Assembly: GCA_046295175.1 (NCBI GenBank)
Contig: JBKBNY010000015.1
Coordinates: 47,689 to 111,688, forward strand
Direction of reading: 5' to 3'
DNA length: 64,000 bases
From: JALOLV01 sp046295175
GTDB taxonomy: Bacteria > Bacteroidota > Bacteroidia > Cytophagales > Spirosomataceae
Shown: positions 50,399 to 59,016 of the stretch, in pieces
Position numbering within the stretch: the first letter of the stretch is position 1
Layout of the letters: every line of letters begins with the position of its first letter
Notes under the pieces: generated by a model
What the model was told of the DNA's origin: nothing
The model's input: only the letters and a program-made list of their open reading frames with translations
Databases searched by the model: none
Translations under genes and position numbers: made by a program

Positions 50399-52816
50399 AT
50401 GAATAAAAAGCTATTTTTACTTACTTTTTTATTGCCTTTTCTTACATTCTCTCAAAACTTCTATACGCTTCGGGGCTATATCTACGCCGAAAATAACGAA
50501 CCTATTTCGGGTGCGAGTATTAGGGTGTTTAATCTCAATACGGGTACGATGAGTAACCCCGAAGGCCGCTACGAAATTAGATTAATTGAAGGCCTCAACC
50601 GCATTACTGTAACAAGTATTGGATATTTGCCCGAAACTTTTGAGGTTGTGATGGAAAAAGATTTTGTAAAAAATGTTGTCCTGAAAATCGACCAAAAACA
50701 GTTGGATGAAGTTGTTGTAAAGGTAAAAAAACGAGATTATTCGTATGAAGTAATCAAAAAATTGATTGAAAATAAACAAAAAGTCTTGAATCAGTACGCC
50801 AATTTCAAATGTGAGGCGTATATAAAATCAGTCGAAAATATTGAGCGTAAGCTAAACCCTAAAGCCGATAGCCTTGCCAAGAATGATTCGTTGCCCAAGA
50901 TGAATTTGTTTGAATGTAAATTGGTTCGGCACGAAAATGTTTCTGGACAACAAAAAGAAGAAAAATTAGCCGTAAAAACGGTTGGAGAGCAACGAACGCT
51001 GTTTTTTAGGTCAGTTACCGATGGCGAATTTAATCTCTACAAAAATCATCAAAGAATCGAGAAAATTGGACAAAATGATTACTTATCACCTTTGAGCGAT
51101 TTAACTTTTTTGAGCTACAAATTTCAGCTTTTGAAGTATTATTACGAAGGCAACGAAAAGATTTATCGAATAAAAGTAACCCCAAGAGAACTCGGAAACG
51201 CACTATACGAAGGTGAAATTGAGGTTATTGAAGATTTATGGGTATTGAAATCGGTCAATCTAAACCTTACGAAACGTGGACTCTTGATTTATGATTCGTT
51301 CGGATTCAAGCAAGAGTTTACAAACATTCAGAATCGGTGGATGCCTACCAAAGTTACTTATTTTTGGAAGTTGAAGGAGGCTGGTTCCAAAAAAACGGGC
51401 GAAGCAGTGGTAATTCAATCGAATTTTGAGTTTGACTTAGATTTACCCAAACGCTTCTTTGGATTAGAAGTTGGACGAACCACCGAAGAGGCCTACAAAC
51501 GGGATTCGACTTTTTGGGAGTCTATTCGTCCACAACCACTTTCCATTGACGAAATTAAAGTTATCAAAGAAAAAGAACGCCTTGAATTGCTCAAAAACTC
51601 AAAGGCTTACCTCGATTCGATTGATAGAATTTATAATAAAATCACTTTTCAGAAGATTCTCTACAAGGGTATTGGTCATACCAACCGAGCTAAAAAAGTA
51701 GATTGGTCATTTGACCCAATTTTGGGGTTAATAGACCCCGTGGCCGTTGGCGGTTGGCGTGTGCGTTATGGAGTGGGTTATTTTAAGAAATTTGAGAATA
51801 AAAAAACAATCGGCATCAATACCAATGCTACTTATGGGTTTTTGAATAAGGATTTAAAAGGTGGATTCAATGTCAATTACTTCTATAATCCAATCAAACA
51901 ATCAAGCGTAACTTTTCAGTTTGGGTCGGGTTTTAATGTGATAAATGGAGCGGCAACACTCAGCGATATAGCCCGAAGAAGTAATTTTTATCAAAACCGA
52001 TTTGTACTACTTGGGCATCGGACAGAACTCTTCAATGGTTTTTATGTCAATTCTAATTTGTATTACGAAAAACGTTTTGATTTATCCGATTTTAAGTTTG
52101 GAGCTTTGGGTGATAGGATTTTTAGCGAAAATCGGGTTGATGTTTTTCCGACAAGCTATACTTACAAGGCAATTATTCAGTTTGATTACACTCCACGACA
52201 ATTATTCTTGAGAGAACCCGACCAAAAAATAATTCTTGGTTCACGATACCCAACTTTCAATGCCCGTTTGGAACGTGCATTTTCGGTACAAAATCGTCCT
52301 TCAAATCAATTTACTTATTTTTCACTCGAAGCCCGTCAGGAGTTTAATATCGGGATTTTTGGTACATCCGAATACAAAATTAAAGGTGGTAAATTTCTCG
52401 ATACTACAAGCCTCGCTCCGATGGATTACAAATATATGCGTGGAGGCGACCCTTACTTTTTTTCGCCACCAATGTACACTTATCAGCTGATTCCGAAGAC
52501 GTTCACGGTTTTCAATTGGTTTTTTGAGTCACATTATACGCACCAATTTAATGGATATTTGACCAGTAAAATACCACTTTTAAACAAAACGGGTATCAAA
52601 GAAATGGCTGGCGGAGGTTTTTTGTATGTGCCAGAGCGAAAATATCAATATGCCGAACTCTACGCTGGTTTGAATAGAATTTTTAAAGTAGGACGCGAAA
52701 GATTCAGAATTGGAGCATATTATGTTGTGGCACAGTCGAATGATTTCGGGATACGGAATATGATTAAGTTTTCGTTTGAGCCATATAATCAATACCGCAA
52801 TACTTGGAGTTTTTGA
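50399..52816 (+). CDS. DUF5686-family outer membrane protein with CarboxypepD_reg-like domain
   Basis: This 805-residue protein has a signal peptide (MNKKLFLLTFLLPFLTFS), a CarboxypepD_reg-like domain (YTLRGYIYAENNEPISGASI, residues about 24-105), a charged helical segment, and a long C-terminal region typical of DUF5686 (RRGLLIYDSF-like start, then many alternating beta strands to the end RNTWSF), expected to form an outer-membrane barrel. Members occur widely in Bacteroidota, often with polysaccharide or TonB genes; the substrate is unknown. It has its own terminator and is not in a PUL. Confidence 0.85.
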   Translation: MNKKLFLLTFLLPFLTFSQNFYTLRGYIYAENNEPISGASIRVFNLNTGTMSNPEGRYEIRLIEGLNRITVTSIGYLPETFEVVMEKDFVKNVVLKIDQKQLDEVVVKVKKRDYSYEVIKKLIENKQKVLNQYANFKCEAYIKSVENIERKLNPKADSLAKNDSLPKMNLFECKLVRHENVSGQQKEEKLAVKTVGEQRTLFFRSVTDGEFNLYKNHQRIEKIGQNDYLSPLSDLTFLSYKFQLLKYYYEGNEKIYRIKVTPRELGNALYEGEIEVIEDLWVLKSVNLNLTKRGLLIYDSFGFKQEFTNIQNRWMPTKVTYFWKLKEAGSKKTGEAVVIQSNFEFDLDLPKRFFGLEVGRTTEEAYKRDSTFWESIRPQPLSIDEIKVIKEKERLELLKNSKAYLDSIDRIYNKITFQKILYKGIGHTNRAKKVDWSFDPILGLIDPVAVGGWRVRYGVGYFKKFENKKTIGINTNATYGFLNKDLKGGFNVNYFYNPIKQSSVTFQFGSGFNVINGAATLSDIARRSNFYQNRFVLLGHRTELFNGFYVNSNLYYEKRFDLSDFKFGALGDRIFSENRVDVFPTSYTYKAIIQFDYTPRQLFLREPDQKIILGSRYPTFNARLERAFSVQNRPSNQFTYFSLEARQEFNIGIFGTSEYKIKGGKFLDTTSLAPMDYKYMRGGDPYFFSPPMYTYQLIPKTFTVFNWFFESHYTHQFNGYLTSKIPLLNKTGIKEMAGGGFLYVPERKYQYAELYAGLNRIFKVGRERFRIGAYYVVAQSNDFGIRNMIKFSFEPYNQYRNTWSF

Positions 52817-52866
52817 GAATGTATGAGCGTGGATTTTTCGGTCTGACTATCGTCCGACCTTAGAAT

Positions 52867-52906
52867 AAAAATGGGCAATCCTATCAAGAATTGCCCATTT
52901 TTATAT
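52867..52906 (+). terminator. Terminator after the DUF5686 gene
   Basis: AAAAATGGGCAA (52867-52878) and TTGCCCATTTTT (52891-52902) form a 12-bp stem, with T tails usable in both directions. It serves the DUF5686 gene and the convergent sugar-isomerase gene. A second imperfect palindrome (GGTCTGACTATCGTCCGACC) precedes it. Confidence 0.88.
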
Positions 52907-52918
52907 ATTCAGAACCTT

Positions 52919-53821
52919 TTAGTATCCCCATTTCTTCATCACTGCCAAATCCTCTTTGATACAGTCGATTGGGGCTTTGCCCTGATAAGATTCTTGCTCA
53001 ATAATAAATTGAGTTGTTCCTCCCGATTTTTTACCAATATCTATTACTTCTTTTACACCGATAACACCCACGCCTAAAATAGTACTTTCGTAACCTCCGT
53101 GTTCTTTTTCTGATTTGATTTCGTCTTTGACGTGCATCAATTCAAAGCGACCAGGGTATTGAGCCAATAACTCTAAAGCTCTACCACCGCCCCCGTACAT
53201 ATTACCAATGTCGAGTTGCTGTGCTACCAGATTCGGGTCGGTGTTTTGTAGCATAATATCATAAACTTTGATGCTACTTAGTTTGAGACTAAACTCAAAA
53301 TCGTGGTTGTGATAGCCAAACTTCATGCCCGAAGCCTTGCAAAGTTCTCCATTTTTGTTAAAAACCTCCATAAAACGTTTCAATTGGTCAAAATCTTTAC
53401 GGTAGGCAATATCTAACCACGGACTAATTACATATTTCTGACCACAGATTGCGGCATCTTCGACGAGTTTTTTCCATGTATCAGTAAATTCTTTTTTGTC
53501 TTCATCCCAATGCGGTTTGCCGAAAACTGTATGACCACTTGGCATTTTTAAGCCTAAATCGTCTAAAATTTTACGGAATTCTTTAGCGGTCCAACCATAA
53601 AATTTTCCGTTTACGTAGTTGGCATGTTCAACGTTTTTATAACCCATTTCGGCAACTTTTTTGAGTGTTCCGAGTGGGTCATTTTTCATGTCATCACGCA
53701 CCGAATACAACTGAATTCCGACTGCATGTTTTGCTTTTTTTGCAGCCAGAGCATCTACTCCACCCAAGGCAGCAATTGATAATCCAGTTGATGTTGTTTT
53801 GATAAAATCTCTTCTGTTCAT
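52919..53821 (-). CDS. Sugar phosphate isomerase/epimerase-type TIM barrel, Tat-exported
   Basis: The ATG at 53821 (MNRRDFIKTTSTGLSIAALGG) gives 300 residues with a twin-arginine signal; an upstream GTG adds three. Family features: AVGIQLYSVRDDMKNDPLGT, FGYHNHDFEF, QLDIGNMYGGG, and the C-terminal TTQFIIEQESYQ, which supply the metal-binding Glu, Asp, His and Glu residues of xylose-isomerase-like barrels. It probably isomerises or epimerises a sugar in the periplasm; together with the Gfo/Idh/MocA protein at 29422 it fits the set of exported carbohydrate enzymes seen in Bacteroidota. No operon partner adjoins. Confidence 0.9.
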   Translation of the reverse strand: MNRRDFIKTTSTGLSIAALGGVDALAAKKAKHAVGIQLYSVRDDMKNDPLGTLKKVAEMGYKNVEHANYVNGKFYGWTAKEFRKILDDLGLKMPSGHTVFGKPHWDEDKKEFTDTWKKLVEDAAICGQKYVISPWLDIAYRKDFDQLKRFMEVFNKNGELCKASGMKFGYHNHDFEFSLKLSSIKVYDIMLQNTDPNLVAQQLDIGNMYGGGGRALELLAQYPGRFELMHVKDEIKSEKEHGGYESTILGVGVIGVKEVIDIGKKSGGTTQFIIEQESYQGKAPIDCIKEDLAVMKKWGY

Positions 53822-53823
53822 TG

Positions 53824-54058
53824 TAAACACATAGAAATCATAGATAGCATAGGTAGGCTTCTAAGATTTTTTGATTAAGGTTGATAAAATAAAACACATA
53901 GAAATCATAGAATGCATAGTTTTTATAGACTTCGTTGATTTCAATATTATGTAGTGGTGTGGCAGGTTTGTATTGATTCTAAATCAACTAAAAATAAAAC
54001 ACATAGAAATCATAAAATGCATAGTTTTGATAGTCTTCATTGATTTCAATATTATTTA
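53824..54058. repeat. Direct repeats beside the GxxExxY gene
   Basis: TAAAACACATAGAAATCAT.. units occur at 53889 and 53994 (period 105 nt). The two copies remain similar over most of the period (CATAG, GATTTCAATATTAT, GTGTGG blocks), and a shorter third unit starts at about 53824. The second copy runs into the stop codon of the GxxExxY gene at 54056. It is too long and too few in copies for a CRISPR array. Confidence 0.75.
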
Positions 54059-54475
54059 GTGTTGTGGTAGATTTCTATAAAACTCATTGATAAATGTTTT
54101 TTGTCCTTCTTTAAAAATATTGTTGCAATTAAAGTTAATCAAAATTCCTTTTGCCTTACCCAGCAACTTCATGTAAGATAACAATTGTGCCTCAAAAAGT
54201 GGAAGCATTTTTTCGACTGCTTTTAATTCAACAACTATTTGATTCTCTACGAGTAAATCATACCTTAATTCAGTGTCAAGGGTTATACCTTTATAATTTA
54301 TCAGAATCGAACCTTGATACTGGACACTTAGATTCCGAAGTTTAAGCTCTTGAATCAAGTATTTTTCATAAACTTTCTCCATTAATCCTGCTCTAAGTTC
54401 TTTATGTACTTCAATTGCCGCCCCGATTATTTCATACGATAATTCATCTAAATACCTTTGAGTCAGTTGTGTCAT
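54056..54475 (-). CDS. GxxExxY-family protein (PD-(D/E)XK fold)
   Basis: This 139-residue protein has the name-giving motif GLMEKVY (about residue 30), the N-terminal YEIIGAAIEVHKEL helix, YDLLVENQIVVELKAVEK with the D...ExK positions of the PD-(D/E)XK superfamily (about residues 73-89), and the family's closing EAQLLSYMKLLGKAKGILIN. Its biochemical function is unproven; nuclease fold is suggested. It stands alone, with direct repeats immediately downstream that share sequence with its 3' end. Confidence 0.92.
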   Translation of the reverse strand: MTQLTQRYLDELSYEIIGAAIEVHKELRAGLMEKVYEKYLIQELKLRNLSVQYQGSILINYKGITLDTELRYDLLVENQIVVELKAVEKMLPLFEAQLLSYMKLLGKAKGILINFNCNNIFKEGQKTFINEFYRNLPQH

Positions 54476-54550
54476 TTATAAAATCAGTTTGATTCTAATT
54501 TAAACTCTAATTTTCTATGCTCCCTATGCCTTCTATGAAAGCCTATGTGG

Positions 54551-57298
54551 TTACTCTTTTGTAACCACCTCATCCAAGTTAAGCATTGTATTGGCTGTAA
54601 TTGCCATTGCTGCCAGTCTTGGACTAACGTCTGACCGCCCAAAAAACTTATAAGCCTCTACTGGGTTTTTGACATAAATTTTTTCGGTATCTCTATAAAG
54701 TTTGGCCAAGACAGTGAGTTTTTTAGGGTCAATTTTTCGCATCATAACAATCTCAAATCCGCTCTGAATCTGCTGTTCGGGTGTTTTGCCTTTTTCGAGC
54801 ATTTTTTTCGCCAATTGTTGTGCTGCTTCAACGTAAACAGGGTCATTGAGCGTGACCAATGCTTGTAGTGGCGTATTGGTTCGGATTCTTCTTAACTGAC
54901 AAAATTCACGAGATGGGCTATCGAAAGCCATCATCGACGGGTATGGTGCAGTTCGTTTCCAGTAAGTATATAAAGCCCTTCGATATTTATCCTCACCTTC
55001 CGATAACTTCCAAGTTTCGCCACTCCAAGGCGACTGCCAAAGTCCATCGGGTTGGTAGGGCATAACACTCGGTCCGTACATTTTACGACTGATTATACCA
55101 CTAACTACCAACGCTTGGTCTCTCACCTGTTCGGCCGATAGCCTGATTCTCGGTCCACGAGCATAAAATTTATTTGATGGGTCTTTTTCTAAATGTTCTT
55201 TTGTGGCTTTAGAGTCTTGGCGATAAGTAGCCGACATAACAATGTATTTCAAAAGCCTTTTTGTACTCCATTTAAACTCAGTTTGGTATTTAACTGCCAG
55301 ATAATCAAGGAGTTCGGGGTGAGTTGGTGCAAAACCTTGAGTTCCGAAATCTTCGATGGTTTCTACGATTCCAGTTCCGAAAAGTTGCTCCCAAAAACGA
55401 TTTACCGCTACCCGAGCCGTAAGCGGATGCTTGCCATCGACAAGCCATTTAGCAAAACCCAAGCGATTTTTAGGGTATTCTTTTGGCATTGATGCAAGAT
55501 ATTTAGGCACATCGGGCTTCACTTCTTTACCCAAAACAAGCCAATTCCCACGCTCAAAAACGTGTGTTTTGCGTTTTAGTTCGCCTTCACCCTCAATCAT
55601 TACTGGAGTTTTTTCGGCTTTAGCACTGAGAATTGATTGGTATTTTTTCTCGATTGCGGCGTAATCTGCACTTGCTGGATTGGCAAATGTTTCTTGAAAA
55701 CTTACCCATTTTACCGTCAACCAATCTTTAGGATTTTTAGGAGAATGTAATTTAAAATACAAATCGTGCAATCCTACCATTGGTTCGATGGGATAAAACA
55801 TGATTGTATCTTTTTTGCTCGGAACTTTAATTTTCTGAATGACTTTACCGTCAAGACTTGCCTCTCGAACTTCGAGAACTGCGTTTTCGGCATTGGTTCT
55901 GAAATTAATTACCAAACGATTTTTATTGGTCAAATCCACGTTTTTTAAACGCCCATAGCCAGTGTGCTGCAAGCCAAGATATTTAGAATCGAGTAGGGCA
56001 GAGGTACCAGCCGAGAGTTGCTCTATCGAATGAGAATTAAACTTAGGCTCAAGAACCCGTACAAATTTCTCAAAATCTTTTACTTTCTCTTTTTTTCCGT
56101 GCTGCGTAATCCAATACTTAACTTCTTGGATTTTCAGTGAATCTTCGGTTTTGTAAAATCTCAAGTAAGGGGTTTCGCTCTCTACGTCTTCATCGCGAGT
56201 ATTATTAAAAAACGCCATAACTTTGTAGTAATCTTCGTGCAGAAATGGGTCATAAGGGTGTGTATGGCACTGCACACAACCAAAAGTGATTCCCTGCCAA
56301 ACATCAAAAGTAGTGTTTACCCTATCAATTACTGCCGCAACTCTAAATTCTTCGTCAACTGTTCCGCCTTCGTCATTTGTCATTGTATTTCGGTGAAAAC
56401 CCGTCGCTATCAGTTGTTCATCGGTAGGGTTTGGCAATAAATCTCCGGCTAATTGTTCAATCGTAAATTGGTCAAAAGGCTTATCATCATTAAACGCCTT
56501 TATCAGATAATCACGATAACGCCAGATGCTTCGCCCGCCATCGCGTTCATACCCTTTTGTATCGGCATATCTTGCCAAATCAAGCCACATTCCTGCCCAA
56601 CGCTCACCGTAGGCTTTTGAAGCCAAGAGGCTATCTACTACTTTTTCGTAAGCGTTTGGCGAATTATCTACTGAAAATGCCTTAGACTGAGCCTCGGTTG
56701 GTGGAAGACCAGTCAAATCAATAAAAACCCTACGAAGTAATGTACCTTTTTCGGCTTCTTTCGATGGTTTTAGAGATTCTTGTTTTAATTTATCCAAAAT
56801 AAAATTATCAATTTCATTTTTGGTCCATTCGGTCTCTTCATCTTTCCAAAGCCCAATTCTTGCAAAGAAACTTCCGACCGCTGGTACACTTGGTTTTTGT
56901 GGTGCTTGAAAAGCCCAATGTTCGCCCCATTTTGCACCTTGGTCTATCCATTTTCTCAATGTTTCGATTTCTTCTTGAGGCAAAGGCTCTTCATTTTTAG
57001 GCATTCGGAGTTCTTCATCGTCCGTAACGAGTCTTTTGTAGAATTCGGAAGCATCGGCATCACCCGCGATGATTGGGTGCTTACCCGATTTTGCTTTTCC
57101 TAATGCTTCGTGAGAGAATAAAACGCTGTAATTACCTGCTTTCTTGACACCTCCATGGCAAGAGACACAACGTTTATTTAGAATGGGTTTCACTTGCGTA
57201 TTGAAATCTATCTCTTCGCTAAATGGCGACCAACCCACCATCAAAATACTGGTAGTTGAGATAAGAAGTACAATCAGTAAAAGTTTGTAGTATTTCAT
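54551..57298 (-). CDS. DUF1549/DUF1553 protein with cytochrome c-type domain (PSCyt/PSD)
   Basis: The ATG at 57298 is preferred because a promoter ends just upstream and it gives a signal peptide (MKYYKLLLIVLLISTTSILM); an earlier in-frame start would add 43 non-signal residues. The 915-residue protein has a haem CxxCH motif (NKRCVSCHGG) in an N-terminal Planctomycete cytochrome-type domain, a second CVQCHTHPYDP in the DUF1549 domain (GYERDGGRSIWRYRDYLIKA), and a DUF1553 domain (RVAVNRFWEQLFGTGIVETI). It is periplasmic. Members occur with sugar-acid or glycoside metabolism and pair with DUF1501 proteins; here no DUF1501 gene follows. Confidence 0.92.
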   Translation of the reverse strand: MKYYKLLLIVLLISTTSILMVGWSPFSEEIDFNTQVKPILNKRCVSCHGGVKKAGNYSVLFSHEALGKAKSGKHPIIAGDADASEFYKRLVTDDEELRMPKNEEPLPQEEIETLRKWIDQGAKWGEHWAFQAPQKPSVPAVGSFFARIGLWKDEETEWTKNEIDNFILDKLKQESLKPSKEAEKGTLLRRVFIDLTGLPPTEAQSKAFSVDNSPNAYEKVVDSLLASKAYGERWAGMWLDLARYADTKGYERDGGRSIWRYRDYLIKAFNDDKPFDQFTIEQLAGDLLPNPTDEQLIATGFHRNTMTNDEGGTVDEEFRVAAVIDRVNTTFDVWQGITFGCVQCHTHPYDPFLHEDYYKVMAFFNNTRDEDVESETPYLRFYKTEDSLKIQEVKYWITQHGKKEKVKDFEKFVRVLEPKFNSHSIEQLSAGTSALLDSKYLGLQHTGYGRLKNVDLTNKNRLVINFRTNAENAVLEVREASLDGKVIQKIKVPSKKDTIMFYPIEPMVGLHDLYFKLHSPKNPKDWLTVKWVSFQETFANPASADYAAIEKKYQSILSAKAEKTPVMIEGEGELKRKTHVFERGNWLVLGKEVKPDVPKYLASMPKEYPKNRLGFAKWLVDGKHPLTARVAVNRFWEQLFGTGIVETIEDFGTQGFAPTHPELLDYLAVKYQTEFKWSTKRLLKYIVMSATYRQDSKATKEHLEKDPSNKFYARGPRIRLSAEQVRDQALVVSGIISRKMYGPSVMPYQPDGLWQSPWSGETWKLSEGEDKYRRALYTYWKRTAPYPSMMAFDSPSREFCQLRRIRTNTPLQALVTLNDPVYVEAAQQLAKKMLEKGKTPEQQIQSGFEIVMMRKIDPKKLTVLAKLYRDTEKIYVKNPVEAYKFFGRSDVSPRLAAMAITANTMLNLDEVVTKE

Positions 57299-57327
57299 TG
57301 ACTTGTCTATACAAGGGTTGAATACAA

Positions 57328-57357
57328 CAAAGTTATTACAATTGATAATTTTTTCAA
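57328..57357 (-). promoter_or_regulatory. Promoter of the PSCyt/PSD gene
   Basis: On the minus strand TTG (57355-57357), 19 nt and TAACTTTG (57328-57335) match the Bacteroidota consensus, with a transcription start near 57321 and the ATG at 57298. Confidence 0.7.
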
Positions 57358-57404
57358 TAAAGCATTGAGATAAATTATTTAACTGACGAAATGTAGAAGA
57401 AAAA

Positions 57405-57433
57405 AAAAGGTGCAATTTGAATTGCACCTTACT
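57405..57433 (-). terminator. Terminator of the short LysR-like gene
   Basis: On the minus strand, AAGGTGCAATTC pairs with GAATTGCACCTT-type arms (AAGGTGCAATTTGAATTGCACCTT, near-perfect palindrome at about 57409-57432) and is followed by a run of T. It ends the LysR-like gene three to six nt after its stop. Confidence 0.85.
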
Positions 57434-57435
57434 GA

Positions 57436-57714
57436 TTATACTAATACAGGTTCTTTTCGGAGGTCTTTAGCAAATTTCTCTAACTCATGAGCTTGCTGAA
57501 CTATTGAGACAGCCTTATCGAGAATCATTTTCCCTTTTCGGGTTGGCTCGATTGGTAGGGTTGTTCTATCAAAAACTTCAACACCTAAATAATCTTCCAG
57601 CGTTCTTATTTGCTGACTCAATGTCGGCTGTGTCACACAACAAGCATCTGCGGCCTTTGTAAAGCTTTGGTATTTTTCAACTGCTAAAATGTATTCTAAT
57701 TGACGTAAGAGCAT
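57436..57714 (-). CDS. HTH-only LysR-type protein
   Basis: This 92-residue protein consists of the N-terminal winged HTH of LysR regulators (LRQLEYILAVEKYQSFTKAA, then CCVTQPTLSQQIRTLEDYLG, then VFDRTTLPIEPTRKGKMIL) plus a short helix. The effector-binding domain (about 200 residues) is absent; the stop (PVLV) is followed by an own terminator, so it is not obviously a recent truncation. It may be a small DNA-binding regulator or a stable remnant. No co-inducer pocket can exist. Confidence 0.85.
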   Translation of the reverse strand: MLLRQLEYILAVEKYQSFTKAADACCVTQPTLSQQIRTLEDYLGVEVFDRTTLPIEPTRKGKMILDKAVSIVQQAHELEKFAKDLRKEPVLV

Positions 57715-57933
57715 GTTTTTTTTGTTTTTGTGTTGAATATACGAATATAACTATACGTAAATAAAAGTGTTTGGATTTTTTTTAAATTTTTTCAAATAAT
57801 TGATTGAGTCTATATATAAATATCATCAATTGACGCCATAAAACCATTGCAGAGGCACATCCGTTATATGAGTGTATTTGATAACACAGATACATAGCTC
57901 ATTGAAATATTGGTAAAATTAAATCGCAAAAAG

Positions 57934-58854
57934 ATGAAAATCAAGAATATAGGTTTGGCAATTGTAATTGGTATTACAATGTCGAGTTGTGCAATAATTA
58001 GACAAGGTGAAGTTGGAGTGAAACGTACACTCGGAAAGATTTCTCCGGTGACGATTGAGCAGGGTGCTAAATTTTATTTTCCGTTAGGCACAACCATTTT
58101 AAAAGTTCCAGTAAGAACAGTCAATATAGAAGTAAAACCAGATTTGCCTTCTAAAGAAGGTTTAACAATAAATACAGAGATTTCGATTTTATATCGCCTA
58201 AAGCCAGAGATGGTTCCGGTAGTTGTAGATAAAATTGGTTTAGGTTTCGAGAATGAAGTGATTCTACCGATTTTCCGTTCGGCATCGGCAGATGTTTCGT
58301 CGAGATTCTACGCTAAAGACCTTCATTCGGGAGAGAGAGCAGTGATTGAAAGAGGAATCAAAGACCAAATGAATACTATTTTAGAACCTCGTGGAATAGT
58401 AATCGAAAATGTGCTTTTAAAGAGTATTAGACTTCCAGCAGGTTTGGCTCGTTCTATCGAAGAAAAACTACAAGCAGAAGTTGATGCTCAGCGAATGGAA
58501 TTTGTGAAAGAACGCCAAAAACGTGAGGCAGAAAGAAGTATTATTGAAGCAGAAGGTAAAAAAGAAATCGCAAAAGTTCAGGCCGAAGGTGAGAAAAATG
58601 CAAAAATCATTGCTGCCGAAGCTCTCAAACGCTCAATTGAGATAGAGGCTGAAGGTAGAGCAAATGCACTAAAAGTCGAAACCGAGGCACAAGCTCAGGC
58701 AAACGAATGGCTCAATAAAACACTAACACCATCTATTCTGAAATACAAACAGATAGACGCATTTAGGGTTTTATCAAATTCGCCAAATTCAAAAGTGATA
58801 TTAACAGATGGCAAAACTCCGTTTTTAGGATTGCCTCAGAATACTATAGAGTAG
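57934..58854 (+). CDS. SPFH/prohibitin-family lipoprotein
   Basis: The ATG at 57934 gives 306 residues (MKIKNIGLAIVIGITMSSC); an upstream TTG adds eight. The Cys at the end of the short hydrophobic stretch makes a lipobox (TMSSC), so it is probably lipid-anchored. The SPFH/Band-7 domain (RQGEVGVKRTLGKISPVTIE to about residue 185) and a following Ala/Glu-rich coiled coil (KREAERSIIEAEGKKEIAKV) match prohibitin-like proteins. They form membrane rings that modulate proteases such as FtsH in other bacteria. No FtsH gene is nearby. A double terminator follows. Confidence 0.9.
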   Translation: MKIKNIGLAIVIGITMSSCAIIRQGEVGVKRTLGKISPVTIEQGAKFYFPLGTTILKVPVRTVNIEVKPDLPSKEGLTINTEISILYRLKPEMVPVVVDKIGLGFENEVILPIFRSASADVSSRFYAKDLHSGERAVIERGIKDQMNTILEPRGIVIENVLLKSIRLPAGLARSIEEKLQAEVDAQRMEFVKERQKREAERSIIEAEGKKEIAKVQAEGEKNAKIIAAEALKRSIEIEAEGRANALKVETEAQAQANEWLNKTLTPSILKYKQIDAFRVLSNSPNSKVILTDGKTPFLGLPQNTIE

Positions 58855-58883
58855 AAATAAAAGTAAAGGTAGAGATGTATATT

Positions 58884-58925
58884 AGAGAGGCTAAGATGTT
58901 TTAAGCTTATGCCTCTCTTTCTTCT
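58884..58925 (+). terminator. Terminator after the SPFH gene
   Basis: AGAGAGGC (58884-58891) and GCCTCTCT (58911-58918) pair, followed by TTCTTCTTT. A second hairpin at 59000-59036 (AATCTCTCTG with CAGAGAGATT, then TTTTCT) adds read-through control and overlaps the 3' end of the glycosylase gene. Confidence 0.82.
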
Positions 58926-59016
58926 TTATACCTTACCGAAAGACATACAGTTTAGTTAATTCTACGTTTAGTGGAAAATTTTGGGAAAGTTGTGTTAGCA
59001 ATCTCTCTGTTGTAGA

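Noticed and set aside
53824..54058. Possible CRISPR array
   Set aside because: Only two full repeats with a 105-nt period plus a partial one; repeat and spacer sizes are wrong and no cas genes occur.
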